The notes under the pieces: model-generated
The model's database searches: none
Seen by the model: only the letters and a program-made list of their open reading frames with translations
What the model was told of the DNA's origin: nothing
NCBI RefSeq assembly: GCF_009909615.1
Contig: NZ_WWNE01000012.1
Span: 124,001-188,000 of the forward strand
Direction: 5' to 3'
Source of the DNA: Acidiluteibacter ferrifornacis
GTDB taxonomy: Bacteria; Bacteroidota; Bacteroidia; Flavobacteriales_E; Vicingaceae
Length of the DNA: 64,000 nt
In this document: piece by piece, positions 44,802 through 53,482 of the stretch
How the letters are laid out: each line of letters starts with the position of its first letter
How positions within the stretch are numbered: the first letter of the stretch is position 1
Program-made: the position numbers and the translations under genes

Positions 44802-44809
44802 CAAAAATA
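44802..44809 (-). promoter_or_regulatory. -7 element upstream of the Gfo/Idh/MocA gene
   Basis: On the minus strand TATTTTTG matches TAnnTTTG, 19 bp upstream of the ATG. A second match (TACATTTG) lies at 44834-44841. Confidence 0.45.
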
Positions 44810-44953
44810 CGCTTACTCTAATTATGATAACTACAAATGTAGATTGGGTTTTCAACAATGAATATTTAATAATAACAATGCTCTTATTGTTCAAATAGCG
44901 GGCTAAGTTTATGTAATTTGGTAAAATTAAAATGCGTTATTTTTTAGTCAAGA

Positions 44954-45601
44954 ATGGATACTTATCGACATAAAGGTTTACGAAAAAAATTAGTTGAATT
45001 ACTTAAGGAAAAGGGCATTACCGATGAGCAGGTGTTGGAAGCAATAAATTCTATTCCACGACATCTTTTTTTAGATAATGCGTTTGTCAACTTTGCATAT
45101 CAAGATAAGGCCTTTCCAATTGGGGCGGGTCAAACCATCTCTCAGCCTTTTACCGTCGCATTTCAAACTCAGTTATTAGAATTGGAGAGGGGAGATAAAG
45201 TCTTAGAAATTGGAACAGGATCAGCTTATCAAACATGTGTATTGTTAGAAATGAAAGCCAAAGTATTTTCAATTGAGCGTCAAAAATTATTGTTTCAAAG
45301 GGCTAAAGTTTTATTGCCAAAGATGGGATATTCAGCCAAATTATTTTTCGGGGACGGATATAAGGGACAGCCGGCATTTGCTCCATTTGATAAAATAATA
45401 ATCACAGCAGGGGCTCCATTTATCCCAGAAGACCTAAAGAAACAATTAAAGGTGGGTGGAATAATGGTTATCCCTGTGGGGGAAGGAGAATCCCAAGTTA
45501 TGCAACGCTTAAGAAAGATAGGTGAGACTGAGTTTGAATATGAAGAGTTTGGAGATTTTAAATTTGTTCCTTTGTTACAAGACAAATCTTTTTCAAATTA
45601 G
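44954..45601 (+). CDS. pcm: Protein-L-isoaspartate O-methyltransferase
   Basis: 215 aa. Repairs isoaspartyl residues by SAM-dependent methylation. Family motifs: IPRHLFLDNAFVNFAYQDKAFPIGAGQTISQPFTVA (substrate loop), LEIGTGSAYQTCVLLEM (SAM motif I), GDGYKGQPAFAPFDKIIITAGAP and GGIMVIPVGEGESQ. Standard length. The motif I form here is GTGSAYQT rather than the more common GTGSGYQT. Followed after ~50 bp by an outer-membrane protein gene. Confidence 0.95.
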   Translation: MDTYRHKGLRKKLVELLKEKGITDEQVLEAINSIPRHLFLDNAFVNFAYQDKAFPIGAGQTISQPFTVAFQTQLLELERGDKVLEIGTGSAYQTCVLLEMKAKVFSIERQKLLFQRAKVLLPKMGYSAKLFFGDGYKGQPAFAPFDKIIITAGAPFIPEDLKKQLKVGGIMVIPVGEGESQVMQRLRKIGETEFEYEEFGDFKFVPLLQDKSFSN

Positions 45602-45650
45602 CACAATAAATATATAATTCATGGGTTTAATAACTTTTAAAAATAACGAT

Positions 45651-46391
45651 ATGAGAAAGATAGTAGTTGCCTTGTTTGCCATTTTGATTTCCTCACCTGT
45701 ATTGCAAGCACAAGAAGAAGAAACTTTGAAACCCGTAGACGGAAATTGGGGAGTCTTATTAAACCTTAATGGATTAATCGATAACATTCGATTGTCTAAT
45801 GCATCGTCTCCAATTAACACTAGTTTAGTAACTGGGAAATATTACCTTTCAACTTCTAAGGTTCTAAGAGTTGACTTGGGGCCTTCCATACAATCAAAGA
45901 AAAGTTTTAGAGAAGACAGTATTGGATCTTCTTTAAGAGCAATAGACTCCACCTACAAAAAATCTTCTTTGTATTTAGCCGTTGGGTTAGAAAAACACTT
46001 TTCTGGAACTAAAAGATTAGACCCGTATATTGGTGGACAAATTGGAATCGGTTTAATAGGTAAAACTAAAATAGAAGAAGAAATAAGAACAGTAAGCTCT
46101 GCTGGAACAGATAGAGAAACTATCACTTTTGAACAAGATGGAGGTTTTGCTATCGGATTAAATGCTATAGCCGGTTTTAACTATTTTGTCGCTAAAAACT
46201 TTGCTTTAGGAGCGGAGTACACGTTAGGGTATAATTTTTTGAAAGATGGTGGTAATTTTAGCCGTGTCACTCAAGTAAACCCTATTAGTGGTTCAGCTTC
46301 CTCTGATGTAGAAAAAGGAAAAAGTCAAGTCAATACCAATTCTTTTGTTGTAGAGGGTAATGCTAGAATATTAATATCTTACTATTTTTAA
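45651..46391 (+). CDS. Outer-membrane beta-barrel protein
   Basis: 246 aa from ATG 45651, which gives the signal peptide MRKIVVALFAILISSPVLQAQ; an ATG ten codons upstream would spoil it. The mature chain shows alternating beta-strands (KYYLSTSKVLRVDLGPSIQS, SSLYLAVGLEKHF, LDPYIGGQIGIGLIG, FALGAEYTLGYNFL) and ends in an aromatic residue (ARILISYYF), the usual barrel C-terminus. It resembles small OmpW/OmpA-like porin-type barrels. Function unknown. Terminator follows at 46414-46443. Confidence 0.85.
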   Translation: MRKIVVALFAILISSPVLQAQEEETLKPVDGNWGVLLNLNGLIDNIRLSNASSPINTSLVTGKYYLSTSKVLRVDLGPSIQSKKSFREDSIGSSLRAIDSTYKKSSLYLAVGLEKHFSGTKRLDPYIGGQIGIGLIGKTKIEEEIRTVSSAGTDRETITFEQDGGFAIGLNAIAGFNYFVAKNFALGAEYTLGYNFLKDGGNFSRVTQVNPISGSASSDVEKGKSQVNTNSFVVEGNARILISYYF

Positions 46392-46413
46392 GTAAGAAGG
46401 AGTAATCAATTCT

Positions 46414-46443
46414 AAAAAGCGGTAGTTCTACCGCTTTTTTTAT
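46414..46443 (+). terminator. Intrinsic terminator after the outer-membrane protein gene
   Basis: AAAAAGCGGTAG - TT - CTACCGCTTTTTTT: a strong GC-rich stem with flanking A/T tracts. The convergent diacylglycerol kinase gene ends 2 bp beyond it, so it can serve both. Confidence 0.92.
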
Positions 46444-46444
46444 T

Positions 46445-46858
46445 TTAAGGCAAAAAGATTGCCTCAAGTATTTTAGGAATGAAAATAATGCCCCCAGCAA
46501 TTGCAGAACTTATTGCTGTAATAAGGACAGCTGCAGCCGCGATGTCTTTAATTTGTTTAATCGCTTGGTTGCGTTCTGGAGAAATAAAATCCGCAATACC
46601 TTCGATAGAGGTGTTTATTAATTCTGTAGTTATGACAGATGAGATCGAAAAGGAAATTACAATCCATTCCAATGGTGAAAGTTGAGTAATTATTCCAACG
46701 ATGACAGTCAAAAGAGCACAGAAGAGATGAATTTTGGCGTTATGTTCTTTTTGAAAAAAGGTGATTAAACCTTGGAATGCATATTTGAAACTTTGCATTC
46801 TTGAATGAATTGAGAATTTTGTCGGTTTCATGTTGCTCTTTGATTTTGATCGACTCAT
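46445..46858 (-). CDS. Diacylglycerol/undecaprenol kinase family protein
   Basis: 137 aa integral membrane kinase of the DgkA type. Three hydrophobic helices; the core motif TTELINTSIEGIADFISPE (ELxNTxxE) and the preceding basic N-terminal helix (RMQSFKYAFQGLITFFQKEHNAKIH) are diagnostic. It recycles lipids: phosphorylates diacylglycerol or undecaprenol. The start could also be ATG 46829-46831 (MKPTKFS), nine codons inside; this matters because a terminator lies immediately upstream of 46858. Confidence 0.92.
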   Translation of the reverse strand: MSRSKSKSNMKPTKFSIHSRMQSFKYAFQGLITFFQKEHNAKIHLFCALLTVIVGIITQLSPLEWIVISFSISSVITTELINTSIEGIADFISPERNQAIKQIKDIAAAAVLITAISSAIAGGIIFIPKILEAIFLP

Positions 46859-46860
46859 AA

Positions 46861-46892
46861 ATAAAAAGGCTAGGGATTATAAATCCCTAGCC
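46861..46892 (-). terminator. Intrinsic terminator of the small lipoprotein gene, immediately before the kinase start
   Basis: GGCTAGGGATT - TAT - AATCCCTAGCC stem followed on the minus strand by TTTTTATTT. It ends the 46939-47385 gene 47 bp after its stop, and its T-tract ends 2 bp before the kinase ATG at 46858, leaving little leader unless the kinase starts at 46831. Confidence 0.9.
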
Positions 46893-46938
46893 AACTTATT
46901 GTTTTAAAATCATCGATTAGATGATTGAATAATTTTTA

Positions 46939-47385
46939 TCAGAAATCCAATTCAATGCCAGTACATGTTTTCCCTGAAACCAGAACATTCCCTTTCCAAT
47001 AGATACTGTCATTATTGGCGATTACTCTATATTCATATGCAATAGCAGGAATATACCCTAAATCCTTTCGAACTGTAACCGTTCCCAATGTACCGCACTC
47101 AGGCTTAGCTGGAAATGCATTGGTAACTGAAGTTGAGCCTACAAATGTGCTATCCAAATAATACGATAATTCATAGATATTATCTTTTATAAGTGAATCT
47201 GTAGTCAAGGTATCAAACCAAAAAACAACCTCACCTTGGTAAATACAAGAACCGTCATCAGAGTCCGCATCTGAATTAAACCGACTACTATTAGGGTCTG
47301 TACAACCATATTTCTCAGAACAACTACTTAAAGCGATCAACGAGGAGATAAAAACAGTGGCAAGGGTAAATTTTAAAATCTTCAT
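46939..47385 (-). CDS. Small lipoprotein with Asp/Cys-rich surface-protein motif
   Basis: 148 aa. Lipobox LIALSSCSEK. Immediately after it comes CTDPNSSRFNSDADSDDGSC, the 'CTDPxAxNYNxxAxxDDGSC' repeat often found in secreted Bacteroidota proteins and likely a calcium-binding or disulfide-bonded knob. The rest is beta-rich with two further Cys (KPECGT, GKTCTG). Function unknown. Single gene with its own terminator. Confidence 0.82.
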   Translation of the reverse strand: MKILKFTLATVFISSLIALSSCSEKYGCTDPNSSRFNSDADSDDGSCIYQGEVVFWFDTLTTDSLIKDNIYELSYYLDSTFVGSTSVTNAFPAKPECGTLGTVTVRKDLGYIPAIAYEYRVIANNDSIYWKGNVLVSGKTCTGIELDF

Positions 47386-47769
47386 TTTAATTTCTAGTTT
47401 TCAATTAATTACAAATTATTTCCGTCGTTTGTTAAGGATGGAACGGTTTCAAACTTACTCATATTTATCAATTATTTTATCATTACCTGATTTGTGCTGC
47501 ATATTTATTTCAATTTAAAGGAACAAAAATCAAAGAGTAATTTCAACATTGATACATTAATTTACAGCATTTAGCTACTGCTTAAGTTAGCAAATATCGA
47601 TTATTCCTAGTGCATTAGTAAAGTCAGAGAAGGTAAGCGGACAAAATGGAAATTTTACCTTTTCTTGGTCGCTTCCTGCCTCTTTAGCAAATGGAAGGTA
47701 TACGATTGATTTTATCCAAAACTGAGCTAGAATAAATACACGTCCCATATACATTCAATGAAAAAGGGA
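47386..47769. other. 384-bp intergenic stretch without a secure gene
   Basis: No tRNA, terminator stem or clear promoter seen. It holds one minus-strand frame of 55 codons (47587-47754, ATG to TAA; begins MYMGRVFILAQFW, ends NALGIIDIC) without a recognisable family or ribosome binding site. It may be a gene fragment or chance. Confidence 0.5.
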
Positions 47770-49107
47770 TTAATGTTTCAACATTCGGGTCATGAAATTG
47801 TGAATCATAGTTGTAAATACGGAGTCGGTGATTAAGCCGGCTCCACTTTCTATAGAGCCTGTAGATAGAACACAGTGACCATCATACTCCGTAATAACAA
47901 AGTCGGCACCAGAGGCTTGAATGCAATCATTTAAATCCTTGCCACTTACATTTTCTTCACAATTTTGTCCTTTCGCTAGCACCGTCATATTGCTTTTTAG
48001 TTTTACTATTTTGTCGGTTTCATCCCCCGAAATACCACGAGAGGTGATTCCAGTTTTACCAAAAAGAGTAGACTCATTTACATGGGTATTTGCATAAATC
48101 CAATGGTCAGGTGAAGAAACTCGATAAGGTGCGTATGTATGTATACCCTCTACAGAATATCGGACACCTAATAAATGATGCTCAGATTGGTTCAAATGAT
48201 GTCGCCACATTCCGCCGTAATCAAAAAGGCTTTCTTCGAATGAAGTCAAATCTTTTCGACACTCCATTATAGTATAGTCGGCATTCCATTTCGTTTTCCA
48301 GTACATTTGGTTTCCTCCCAAAGAAATGAGTGATTTGTGACCGTTTTGTACCAAACTGGTTAAGTGATCAACCATTTTTTGTGTAAAGTATTCAGCGTGA
48401 TAAGCCAATACAATAACATCATACTGCATCATAGCCTCAGGATGTTCTTCCAAATAATAATCAGGTAATAAGTCGGCATCGTAGTATTCTGAGAAGAAAT
48501 TTACAATATGCGATTCTATAGGACTAATGGCCATAGAGTTTGGACGTTGTGCAGCTACGGTATAAACTGTTTTTGATTCATAATTATTGACATAAAGCGA
48601 TTTTCCGCCCCAATCATTATATGCCAGCCATGTTGATATCGGAGCCAACACGACTACCTTGGATGTAGATTTATTCGCTATTATAAAGTTTATTGCTGAG
48701 GAATCTTTTTCATTCAACAATTCTATTTGATAATACCCTGATTGATAGTTGTTGGTTAAAGGAAGAGTGTGAGTAGTTTCCCATTTACATCCATACTCTG
48801 ATTGAGTAGAATCTATTTTTTGGTCAATAGGTTCAATTTTAAAAGTGTCTATCGCTGTTTTGTTCCCATTTCCCAGTAATTGATAAACAATACCTTTACC
48901 TGCTGACAAAGCTCGTAGCTTTAATTTAACGGTGTCTAGTCGATTATAACTAAGTTGATCGGAGTAACCTTCAATAGTTTTATACTGAATTCTTTCTGGA
49001 GTGCCAACCTTTACCATAGGAACAAACCGGTAACGATAATAATTACCAATAACTCCTAGAACGGCAATTAACATAATAAGAGAAAGCCATTTTATAAGAG
49101 TTTTCAT
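47770..49107 (-). CDS. N,N-dimethylformamidase large-subunit-like protein, membrane-anchored
   Basis: 445 aa. One N-terminal hydrophobic helix (~5-25) suggests a signal anchor. The body has an Ig-like beta domain (~55-150), then a glutamine-amidotransferase-like fold (VVVLAPISTWLAYNDWGGKSLY, YDVIVLAYHAEYFTQKMVDHLTSLVQNGHKSLISLGGNQMYWK) as in the DMFase beta-subunit C-terminal family. The Bacteroidota members are uncharacterised and unlikely to act on dimethylformamide; true substrate unknown. Monocistronic, followed downstream by the ~384-bp gap. Confidence 0.75.
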   Translation of the reverse strand: MKTLIKWLSLIMLIAVLGVIGNYYRYRFVPMVKVGTPERIQYKTIEGYSDQLSYNRLDTVKLKLRALSAGKGIVYQLLGNGNKTAIDTFKIEPIDQKIDSTQSEYGCKWETTHTLPLTNNYQSGYYQIELLNEKDSSAINFIIANKSTSKVVVLAPISTWLAYNDWGGKSLYVNNYESKTVYTVAAQRPNSMAISPIESHIVNFFSEYYDADLLPDYYLEEHPEAMMQYDVIVLAYHAEYFTQKMVDHLTSLVQNGHKSLISLGGNQMYWKTKWNADYTIMECRKDLTSFEESLFDYGGMWRHHLNQSEHHLLGVRYSVEGIHTYAPYRVSSPDHWIYANTHVNESTLFGKTGITSRGISGDETDKIVKLKSNMTVLAKGQNCEENVSGKDLNDCIQASGADFVITEYDGHCVLSTGSIESGAGLITDSVFTTMIHNFMTRMLKH

Positions 49108-49291
49108 GGGGAAGATAAATCAGATGTAGAAATATAAGGCAATAAAACTACTAAATAAACCAAGAGAAATCAGTTTATCTGACTGCTTAATGGATTGCAT
49201 TGTTAAGAAATATACTTCCGATAATTAGTAGAATTTTAAACACTGTTTTTCTTTAGAGGTACTTCTTTACTAATAATGATATTTTAAAGCA

Positions 49292-50074
49292 TTATTGAAG
49301 GCGCAAAGCGACACCAAATCCAATCGTAATGGTTTCTACTTCCTGTCTAAATTGAGATTCATCAAACTCAGGTCGTGCATTGAAGTAATCCACTGATAAT
49401 AAGAGGGATGTTTTAGCTCCTGTATGAAAACGAAACATTGAGCCAATATTATATGCAAAGACTGAGGAGCGATCTCCACCAATGGTTTGAGTATAGAAGG
49501 GGGAATTGTCAATATCAAATTTAGGAGATGTAAATGCAGTGTATCCTACCATTGGTCTTAGGTCTAATTCAACTCTGGAAGCAAGATGAAAAGTGAAAAG
49601 TGGACCTAAAAGAATTCCTCCATAAGTCCAAGGTGATTTTATTTGATCACCATCTAAGGAGTTTGCAGCACCAAACCATGTACCCGCAATTCCTATATTT
49701 TTTGAAAACCGATAACCAAAGTTTAATAGGTTTATTTGGACTCCAGTCTTCGCCAACCCATTATCATCTGCACCAAATTCACCCACAGGATTTGATATTC
49801 CTATAGTAAGTCCGAGGTAACCTTTTTTATATCCACTGTTGTGTTCTTTTACAAATGTTAACTCTTTTGTTATTTTTTCAATCGCATCCATTTCATAGAA
49901 GAACACATTCCTACCAATGGTTTCAATTTTTATGGATTTATTAGGTATCTGTTCAATAATGACACCACGCATTATACCTCCATTTTTGAGGTAGACAACG
50001 TCTTCATATTGGTTTTGACTGTAAGAAACTAGAGTGGTTAAAAGGAATACTACGAATAAAATTTTCTTCTCCAT
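49292..50074 (-). CDS. Outer-membrane beta-barrel-like protein
   Basis: 260 aa with a signal peptide (FVVFLLTTLVSYSQ). The first part (DVVYLKNGGIMRGVIIEQIPNKSIKIETIGRNVFFYEMDAIEKITKE) is a conserved segment found in many Bacteroidota exported proteins, a small beta domain. The rest is a barrel with strands such as GYLGLTIGISNPVGEFG, LDLRPMVGYTAF and TSLLLSVDYFNARPEF, ending in GFGVALRLQ. Function unknown. Flanked by gaps of ~185 and ~215 bp. Confidence 0.83.
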   Translation of the reverse strand: MEKKILFVVFLLTTLVSYSQNQYEDVVYLKNGGIMRGVIIEQIPNKSIKIETIGRNVFFYEMDAIEKITKELTFVKEHNSGYKKGYLGLTIGISNPVGEFGADDNGLAKTGVQINLLNFGYRFSKNIGIAGTWFGAANSLDGDQIKSPWTYGGILLGPLFTFHLASRVELDLRPMVGYTAFTSPKFDIDNSPFYTQTIGGDRSSVFAYNIGSMFRFHTGAKTSLLLSVDYFNARPEFDESQFRQEVETITIGFGVALRLQ

Positions 50075-50277
50075 AAAGGCTTATTTTTTAGTTTTTTAGA
50101 AGGTTGAAAGATAGGAATATTCTTGTGCTATTTTTCTAAGCTTGAAATATTTTGCCAATTGAGTTGTTTTTACTTCTGATTATTAGGTTGTTATGGTGTT
50201 TTTGTTGATGTAAACTTTCAACTTCACCTCTAGCGGCTTTTTAATCAATTAAAATGTCTGTCAGATTGACAAGTATT

Positions 50278-50312
50278 GAAAGGTTTCCTTTATTTAATCA
50301 ATGAAACCTTTT
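50278..50312. terminator. Possible hairpin at the end of the T9SS-tail remnant
   Basis: AAAGGTTTC and GAAACCTTT form a 9-bp stem around a ~15-base AT-rich loop that contains the remnant's stop codon. The plus side has a short T-run. The long loop makes terminator function uncertain. Confidence 0.4.
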
Positions 50313-50574
50313 TAGTCACTACTTTATCATTGTATTTAAAGGTTATAAAATAGATTCCTTCTGATTGATCTTGCAAATCGATGTAAAATTTATTGGCAGC
50401 TTTAAAATCAATGGAAAGCGGGATTTCTTCACCCAAGAAATTATACACTTGGGGCTCTACCTTATTATTAGTAATCAATTGGTTTGCTATTTCAACGGTA
50501 AACTCGTCTCTAGTAGGGTTGGGATAGATTTGAAATTCATTTTCTAGTTTGGTTTCGGCTAACTCAGTAAGAAC
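50290..50574 (-). pseudogene. Remnant of a T9SS-exported protein: only the C-terminal sorting domain remains
   Basis: An open frame of ~94 codons reads LENEFQIYPNPTRDEFTVEI... VYNFLGEEIPLSIDF ... EGIYFITFKYNDKVV, ending KKVSLIK. This is a complete type A sorting domain (YPNPT motif, central beta strands, G(I/V)Y motif, final Lys). There is no signal peptide, no ATG and no cargo domain: an in-frame stop lies just upstream near 50574, and the next gene begins at 50608. A sorting domain alone cannot be exported, so this is best read as the 3' remnant of a deleted or truncated secreted-protein gene. Confidence 0.8.
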
Positions 50575-50607
50575 TTAGCTGATTCTAGTCGATTGATGTT
50601 CTAAATT

Positions 50608-51003
50608 TTACTCTATTCTATACAATCTAAATGTGCCTCTTGAATTTTCAATAGTAAGCAGGCTATCTTCTATGTGGTAATTGCCGGAGTAGTCTATCAA
50701 ATGACCATATTTTGGATCACAACAAACCTCAGTACAAGCAACGTTAGTATAGCTTATTTCCGTTTCACTCCATTGAAATTGGGTACTGCAACTATTTATG
50801 TCTAAATTGTAATTGATTTCCGCATTGGATATGTTCAAGAAGAGTCGATCCGTCTCAGGTATTGAGCGATTGCCAGTATCTGTTTGTATAGCCACTAACT
50901 TCCATTTTCCATCTAAAGGACGACTTTGCGACTGAGCAGTAAAACCATACACTATAAAAACCATCAATGCGGTTATATAAAGCGGTGCTGAGGAAGATTT
51001 CAT
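50608..51003 (-). CDS. Small exported META/lipocalin-like protein
   Basis: 131 aa. Signal peptide (TALMVFIVYGFTAQSQS), then LDGKWKLVAIQTDTGN, the start typical of META/HslJ-like or lipocalin-like beta-barrel domains, and a Cys-rich middle (NSCSTQF, NVACTEVCCDPKYG) that may form disulfides or bind metal. Ends LTIENSRGTFRLYRIE as in that fold. Function unknown. It is the last gene before the defence operon. Confidence 0.78.
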   Translation of the reverse strand: MKSSSAPLYITALMVFIVYGFTAQSQSRPLDGKWKLVAIQTDTGNRSIPETDRLFLNISNAEINYNLDINSCSTQFQWSETEISYTNVACTEVCCDPKYGHLIDYSGNYHIEDSLLTIENSRGTFRLYRIE

Positions 51004-51106
51004 GGATAGTGAATTTTGGTGCGGGTTTGGAAATTAAGAATTTATATGTGGACTATGTTTAATAATTATTCTCTAATTGAAATGTGGGTGGGTTTTAACG
51101 GCGGAG

Positions 51107-53479
51107 TTATATATCAAAACCAAATTTTTTTAATTTTTTTAAGGATTCATAAGCACGTATTATTGCTTGTTCTTTGATTTTTTCTTTTTTAACTAATGCG
51201 GTTTGAACGGCCTTTACGTTTGCTAATTCAAGATTGTCAAATATTTTAGTTTGACTGGCTAAATCTATAATTCGTTTCCATTCGTCTTTTGAAATCATTA
51301 GAAATTTATCGTAAATGAATTTCACTTCAATAATTTCAGTTTCCTCTAATTTTGATAAAGCTTTTACTTCGTCAATAATTTGAGGACTCGACTGAATATA
51401 GTCCAATACTTTTTTTCCAAAAGTTATTTCTCTTGTTGTTAAGTTCTTGCTTTTACTTAACCTGCTTACTAAATCAAAAGCAGTTGACCAATCAAAGCCA
51501 ATTGGCTTGTTTTTGTCGATATAAAGTCTGAAACCGTCCCAAAATTTCAGTCCCATTTTTTGAATTTCACTAATCACAAAAACAGAATCTTCTATACTAT
51601 TTGTATCAATTTCTTTTTCCTTTTCTCGTTGCGTTTTTTCCTCATCTGAAATTAAATACTCTTTCAAATCAGAAAGTAAATTTTTAGAATATTGTGTTGC
51701 TTTCAACTTGTCCCACGATGTTGACCGTTTTGCGTACTCCGAAACCATTCCGCCCCCATTTGCCTCTAAATGGTTGTACACAAAAATCAATAGGCTTTTG
51801 AGGTGATTGCTCACAAAATCATCAATTTTTTGTTCTTCGTAAAGTTTCCATAAGTCAAACCGATTATCGGTTAAGAAATGGAAAAATGAAAGGGTATATG
51901 CAACGGAAAATGATTTTATACTTGTGTTTTCTCCAATTGCATTAGCCCCCTTCCTGCCAAATAACTTATCGGTTGTTTTGAACAAAATTGCGTTTGCAAT
52001 CAATTTGCGATAAAAATTTTCGCCTGGCAATTTGTTTTTATTGACTAGTTCAGTAATCTTTTTCGTGTAATGAATAAAGTTTTTTTGTGAACCTTGTGAA
52101 ACAAAATGAGGCTCTAAGTCCCAAATATTAATAAATTTTGCAATATCTGATTTTACAAATTTTCTGTATGACGGATTTTGCTCTTTAAATTTCTTTTGCT
52201 GTGCAGGCGTTTGTTTGTTCAGTGTTTCACGATATTGGCCATTAGCTCGCTCAAAGAACCATAACAACGATTGATTTTTGTTCTCTGGATTTACAACATA
52301 TTTTTTTCTTGATAGATTTTCTATTTGAACGAAATAAGGATTGTTCGAAGATAAATCTAATTCAGATACTTTATTTTGACTGTTCGCAAAACGGGAAATG
52401 TTTGGGACTTCGATATTCTTTTGTTCTTTATCCTTAATAACAGTTAGCTTCATCTGAACAAAAATTTTGCTCAAATCAGCATCTTTAAATTTTTTCTGTG
52501 TGTGATATAAGGAAGCCGTTGTTTGGCCACCATTCACAACTTGAAAGTCATTAAGCTTTGTAATAACTAACCGGTTATCTACAACCTTTGTTTCAACGCT
52601 TTCAGCTGTTGCTGTAATTCCGTTATTGTAAGGCAAAAACATATGCGGTTTGTTGCGAATGGTTTCCCTAATCCCTTTATTGAACTTACCTGCTTGTCCT
52701 AAAAAAGCACGAACATTACTTTCCAATAATTCATTTGAAAATTCTTTGTACAATTTTGCTAAAATTTCACCCGGAATAATTGCCAAATAACAATCGTACA
52801 TTTCATCAATACTCGGAACTTGCAAGCATTGTAAACCTTTTCCGTTTTCTGTAAAACTCTCAAACTCTATTTCAATAGGTTCGTGTACACTGTTCGATTC
52901 ATTGATTTTAAACAAACGTGCAATGTCCCAAGTATGAACAAAAACATCAGCATCTGCGACTTCAATTTTCTCTTTATCATGATTTGAAAATCCGTTAATC
53001 AGAAAATAAACATTGATTCGGTCAAAATTTTTTCCTTGTTCCCCAATTATGTCAATTAAATGGTACAATTCTGTATTTGATTTATCAATATAATCTATAT
53101 GCCTTTTTAATGCTGAATTGATAAAGCGTTTAACCTGATTGAGCGTTTTTGTGTAATCATCCTTTGTAATATTATAGTCGTATTCGTTCTTATAGGATGT
53201 GACAAACAAATCAAGTGTTTCGTAGTATTCCTTTTTGTTTTCATCTTTTACTAAATCTTTCAAACAATAACCGTTGATTTTCCAATCAATTCCGCCCTGA
53301 CTGTTTGGATGAACATACGATAACACTCTTGCACCTTCTGATTTTCCGATTGATTCTAAAACTTCCAAAGAATATTCGGTGAATTTGTCCTCAAAACTTG
53401 CTCCTTCTCCTTCTGAATAAACATATGACGCAATAATGGATTTGACTTCTTCGATATAGTTTTCTAACGCTCTCACCAT
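51107..53479 (-). CDS. AIPR-family protein of the defence operon
   Basis: 790 aa, no signal peptide. The family signature is complete: SNVRAFLGQAGKFNKGIRETI (~255-275), then NNGITATAE (~285), FQVVNGGQTTASLYHTQ (312-328) and ISRFANSQNKV. AIPR stands for abortive infection phage resistance; members are predicted nucleic-acid-acting effectors, but the activity is not proven. The C-terminal ~250 residues are helical and unassigned. It is the final gene of the five-gene operon, 3 bp after the PD-(D/E)XK gene. Its role as effector or sensor of the system is inferred. Confidence 0.88.
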   Translation of the reverse strand: MVRALENYIEEVKSIIASYVYSEGEGASFEDKFTEYSLEVLESIGKSEGARVLSYVHPNSQGGIDWKINGYCLKDLVKDENKKEYYETLDLFVTSYKNEYDYNITKDDYTKTLNQVKRFINSALKRHIDYIDKSNTELYHLIDIIGEQGKNFDRINVYFLINGFSNHDKEKIEVADADVFVHTWDIARLFKINESNSVHEPIEIEFESFTENGKGLQCLQVPSIDEMYDCYLAIIPGEILAKLYKEFSNELLESNVRAFLGQAGKFNKGIRETIRNKPHMFLPYNNGITATAESVETKVVDNRLVITKLNDFQVVNGGQTTASLYHTQKKFKDADLSKIFVQMKLTVIKDKEQKNIEVPNISRFANSQNKVSELDLSSNNPYFVQIENLSRKKYVVNPENKNQSLLWFFERANGQYRETLNKQTPAQQKKFKEQNPSYRKFVKSDIAKFINIWDLEPHFVSQGSQKNFIHYTKKITELVNKNKLPGENFYRKLIANAILFKTTDKLFGRKGANAIGENTSIKSFSVAYTLSFFHFLTDNRFDLWKLYEEQKIDDFVSNHLKSLLIFVYNHLEANGGGMVSEYAKRSTSWDKLKATQYSKNLLSDLKEYLISDEEKTQREKEKEIDTNSIEDSVFVISEIQKMGLKFWDGFRLYIDKNKPIGFDWSTAFDLVSRLSKSKNLTTREITFGKKVLDYIQSSPQIIDEVKALSKLEETEIIEVKFIYDKFLMISKDEWKRIIDLASQTKIFDNLELANVKAVQTALVKKEKIKEQAIIRAYESLKKLKKFGFDI

Positions 53480-53482
53480 ACA

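Noticed and set aside
50290-50478. Short frame read as a real 62-aa gene from a TTG
   Set aside because: The frame continues upstream in the same sorting-domain fold; the TTG is internal, so it is a remnant, not a small gene.
51086-51108. Possible integron attC-like core near the end of the defence operon (GCCGTTAAAAC on minus)
   Set aside because: The triplet after GTT does not fit GTTRRRY cleanly, there is no paired inverse core at a plausible distance, and no integrase is nearby.
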